Of a stretch of 35,506 bases of DNA, positions 33,309 through 35,506 are shown piece after piece. The DNA is from Eubacteriales bacterium (GTDB lineage Bacteria; Bacillota; Clostridia; Lachnospirales; Lachnospiraceae): positions 1 to 35,506 of the forward strand of contig JAUNAF010000017.1 of the NCBI GenBank assembly GCA_030527715.1, in the 5' to 3' direction. Each line of letters begins with the position of its first letter. Within the stretch, counting starts at the first letter, position 1. The notes beneath the pieces were generated by a model. That model saw only the letters and a list, made by a program, of their open reading frames with translations. It did no database searches and was not told the origin of the DNA. A program made the translations under genes and the position numbers.

Positions 33309-33342
33309 TTGACCTGAAATTCAAAAATGAAAATCAGGTCAA
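33309..33342. repeat. 34-bp near-perfect inverted repeat after the phosphofructokinase gene
   Basis: TTGACCTGA and TCAGGTCAA are perfect arms; inside, TTCA-AAAA-TGAA also pairs. It starts nine bases after the stop codon of the minus-strand gene but lacks a strong T-run. Confidence 0.75.
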
Positions 33343-33351
33343 GTCACTGTA

Positions 33352-34824
33352 TCAGAATCCAAAGTCCTGATAATCTTCTCTGTCAAAACGGTGATAGGTG
33401 ATATGACCGCCTTCTTCATGCAGACAGTAGAGATAGTCATCCGGTTTTCCATCTGCGAAATACAATACCTCGTCAAATTCGCCATGGTCCATCTTTTTGC
33501 AGACTACCTGGTCTGAGTATCTGTGGAAAACAGCCTCTGCCTTTTCCAGGCTGCATCCATGTGCCGCAGTCTGTGACACCAGCTCCTTCAGAAATTCAGA
33601 TGCTTCCACATGCTCATGAACATATTTCACTCCTTCTGCAGGAACAAGTACGGAAAATCTCTCTCCTGCTGCGGAGATCTCCAGCGCACCAAGAGTTTCT
33701 TTTTCACAGCCTGCGAATGCTTCCAGTACCTTCTGCATTTCTGCTGCGGACACCTGCATCTGAAGAAGATGATTCAGGGTCGCCAGCGGGTAGAACAGAC
33801 GCAGTGCGCCGTAATCATATCCCAGCTTGATTTCAGACTCCTTCACACTGTCTACCAGATTTCTGTACAGTCTGCGCACACCTGCTTCTCTCTGCTGCAG
33901 CGGGCAGATCTTCACCTGTTTTTTCAGCTCTGTGACCAGTTCCAGTGTCGGCGGCTTGGTGCCGATCGTCATGACTGCTCCGGCAGAGGCTGCCATACAT
34001 AGACACACCGTCTCCTCGGCTGACAGCTTTTTCTCCCATGCAAGGCTGAGTGCTGCGACCATGGCATCCCCGGCACCGACCGTAGAATGTGCCTTTACCG
34101 AGAGTGCCGGGCAGCGCACCTCGTAACCATCCAGAAGGAACAGTGCACCTTCTTTTCCCATCGAAACTGCAGTATTGCGAATGCCCTTTGCACGAAGTGC
34201 TTCCACTGCTGCGCACAATTCTGCCTCAGAAGCATTCTCTGAAAGTCCTGCATACTCTTCCAGCTCTACATGGTTCGGTTTGATCATATCCGGTCCCGCT
34301 GTCAGTGCATTTCGAAACAGTTCCCCATCTGCATCCAGCAGAACCGCAGCTCCCTTTGCCTTTACTCTTCGGATGATCTGTGCATAGATATCCTTCGGCA
34401 CACCTTTGGGAATACTGCCGGATAATACAAACAGTGTTCCTTCTTCTGCGTACCCGTCGATTTTCTCCATCAGCTGTGCAAGCTGCTCTTCTGTGATCAC
34501 ACTGCCCGGCTCGTTCAGTTCCGTCACTGTACCGTCATTCTCAAAGACCTTCATATTTGTGCGGGTCTCGCCGTCGATCTCAACAAAATCATTTGCAATG
34601 CCAAGTTCTTTCAATGTATCTGTGATCACTTTGCCTGCACTTCCACCCAGAAAGCCTGTGGCAGTGGATGTACCGCCGAGCGCTGCAATGGTTTTGGAAA
34701 CATTGATTCCCTTGCCGCCGGCATCCTTCTCCACTTTTCGGATACGATTCAGACCGCCATGCACCATCTCTTCGATTTCCACAGTCTTATCGATTGCTGG
34801 ATTCATACATACCGTTACAATCAT
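33352..34824 (-). CDS. fruK: 1-phosphofructokinase (PfkB family) fused to a DUF3877-like C-terminal domain
   Basis: A 490-residue protein, about 180 longer than a normal FruK. Residues 1-305 are a PfkB sugar kinase: MIVTVCMNPAIDKTV, AGGKGINVSK (35-44), TRTNMKVFE, LSGSIPKGVP, KPNHVELEEY, and TVGAGDAMVA with catalytic D253. MNPAID and KPN-ELEE point to 1-phosphofructokinase or tagatose-6-phosphate kinase. Residues about 315-490 are a separate domain (RRLYRNLVDSVKESEIKLGY, GVKYVHEHVEASEFL, YHRFDREDYQDF at the end) that I recognise, from memory, as DUF3877. No PTS fructose gene or DeoR-type regulator is adjacent, unlike typical fru operons. GGGAG precedes the ATG. It follows the Big_2 gene by 37 bases and could be co-transcribed with it. 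Confidence 0.85.
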   Translation of the reverse strand: MIVTVCMNPAIDKTVEIEEMVHGGLNRIRKVEKDAGGKGINVSKTIAALGGTSTATGFLGGSAGKVITDTLKELGIANDFVEIDGETRTNMKVFENDGTVTELNEPGSVITEEQLAQLMEKIDGYAEEGTLFVLSGSIPKGVPKDIYAQIIRRVKAKGAAVLLDADGELFRNALTAGPDMIKPNHVELEEYAGLSENASEAELCAAVEALRAKGIRNTAVSMGKEGALFLLDGYEVRCPALSVKAHSTVGAGDAMVAALSLAWEKKLSAEETVCLCMAASAGAVMTIGTKPPTLELVTELKKQVKICPLQQREAGVRRLYRNLVDSVKESEIKLGYDYGALRLFYPLATLNHLLQMQVSAAEMQKVLEAFAGCEKETLGALEISAAGERFSVLVPAEGVKYVHEHVEASEFLKELVSQTAAHGCSLEKAEAVFHRYSDQVVCKKMDHGEFDEVLYFADGKPDDYLYCLHEEGGHITYHRFDREDYQDFGF

Positions 34825-34861
34825 CGAATTTCTCCCTTCTGCTGCCTCACTGCTGTCCTGA

Positions 34862-35506
34862 CTATTTTACCTTGACTTTAATGACCAGTTTCTTTCCGTT
34901 TGCAGATCTGACTGTGATTTTCGCACTTCCCTTTTTCAGTGCCTTCAGCTGACCCTTACCGTTCACCTTGATCACCTTCTTATTTGAGGAAGTGAATGTC
35001 AGTTTATCTGATGCTGTCAGCGGAGTTCTCGCCACCGTCAGCTGGTATCTGCTTCCCTTGCCGAGCTGAAGATTTTTACTCTCAACACTGAGCTTCTTTG
35101 TCTTTACCGGCTTTTTCTGAGTTTTTATCTTGCAGGACGCTGTCTTTCCACTGGCCAGAGTCACTGTGATAACTGCAGATCCCTTCTTCTTCGCGCGGAT
35201 CTGTCCGGTAATTTTGTTTACCTCTACCACCTTGGGTTTGTTGGAAGACCAGCTGATGATCCGGTCGCCAGCCGCATAGGAAAGTGCCTGTGTCAGCGCA
35301 TCCGATTTCTTGCCGATCTGCAGAGGCAGAGAAGAAACACTGAATCTCGCATAGGCATTGCTGATCTCTGTTGACTGCTGTCCTGCAGGATCCTTCTTTT
35401 CTGTCTCTGATGCTGTTGCCCCGGTGTCCTTTGCGCTGCTGTCATTTGTGGCAGACCCACTGTCACTCTTTGAGCTGCTTCCGTTTGTGGTCGAACCACT
35501 GTCGCC
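34862..35506 (-). CDS. C-terminal part of a secreted Big_2 (bacterial Ig-like) domain protein
   Basis: The frame is open from the window edge to the stop at 34862, so the gene begins outside the window; 214 residues are visible. The first 45 or so are a Ser/Gly/Thr/Asp-rich linker, followed by two Ig-like repeats. The first ends with the Big_2 pattern IISWSSNKPKVVEVN-ITGQIRAKKKGSAVITV, the second with LTFTSSNKKVIKVN-KGQLKALKKGSAKITV. Both repeats are Lys-rich, as in other clostridial surface proteins. No anchor motif follows the last domain, so attachment, if any, depends on the missing N-terminal part. Function is unknown; these domains usually mediate adhesion or spacing. Confidence 0.85.
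   Translation of the reverse strand, partial: GDSGSTTNGSSSKSDSGSATNDSSAKDTGATASETEKKDPAGQQSTEISNAYARFSVSSLPLQIGKKSDALTQALSYAAGDRIISWSSNKPKVVEVNKITGQIRAKKKGSAVITVTLASGKTASCKIKTQKKPVKTKKLSVESKNLQLGKGSRYQLTVARTPLTASDKLTFTSSNKKVIKVNGKGQLKALKKGSAKITVRSANGKKLVIKVKVK

Overview
The window looks like a chromosomal segment of an anaerobic Gram-positive member of the Bacillota, most likely a Lachnospiraceae-type gut bacterium. The reasons are strong GGAGG-type ribosome sites, an ATP-type PEP carboxykinase, NrdR, a DUF1622 membrane protein, a ribose-type ABC importer, small Lys-rich secreted proteins with Big_2 domains, an L,D-transpeptidase, and families I associate with Lachnospiraceae (DUF5716/5717-like, DUF3877-like). 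These family names are from memory and were not searched. I see 26 protein genes, 24 of them on the minus strand, and no rRNA, tRNA, CRISPR array or insertion sequence.

Layout. 1-2.5 kb: a 2-hydroxyacid dehydrogenase, a secreted protein and D-lyxose isomerase (minus). 2.6-3.5 kb: purC (plus), ending in a two-way terminator shared with a small secreted protein (3.6-4.1 kb). 4.2-11.9 kb: a tight minus-strand run in the order nrdR, a 1198-residue solenoid protein, an Hsp70-like protein, a TPR-like protein, proA and a DUF1622 protein. 12.0-17.2 kb: cysD, a cysN/cysC fusion, a sulfotransferase and a ChrA-type transporter. 17.2-21.8 kb: an MdoB/LTA-synthase-like phosphoglycerol transferase followed by a YfhO-like membrane protein. 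22-25.1 kb: pckA with a good promoter and terminator, and a COG2509-like FAD protein. 25.3-31.2 kb: a sugar ABC importer operon whose last gene fuses a TrpA-like TIM barrel to an FGGY sugar kinase. 31.5-33.2 kb: a secreted L,D-transpeptidase (plus). 33.4-35.5 kb: a 1-phosphofructokinase fused to an extra C-terminal domain, and the C-terminal part of a Big_2 surface protein that runs off the window.

How the genes may work together. The cysD-cysNC-sulfotransferase-chrA run contains what is needed to import sulfate (if ChrA does that), make PAPS and transfer the sulfuryl group. No PAPS reductase or sulfite reductase is present, so I read it as a sulfation operon rather than an assimilation operon. 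The adjacent MdoB-like and YfhO-like genes build or decorate surface glycopolymers in other bacteria and could supply an acceptor, but that link is speculative. The sugar operon imports a sugar, the kinase half can phosphorylate it, and the TrpA-like half keeps the catalytic Glu/Asp pair and phosphate-binding loops of tryptophan synthase alpha. This suggests a retro-aldol cleavage of the sugar phosphate by a bifunctional enzyme that I do not recognise as described. A third unexplained module is the Hsp70-like/solenoid/TPR trio.

A small repeat with terminal inverted repeats (full copy 31337-31471, partial copies at 25282-25326 and 33194-33240) lies at the edges of the sugar operon and the transpeptidase gene.
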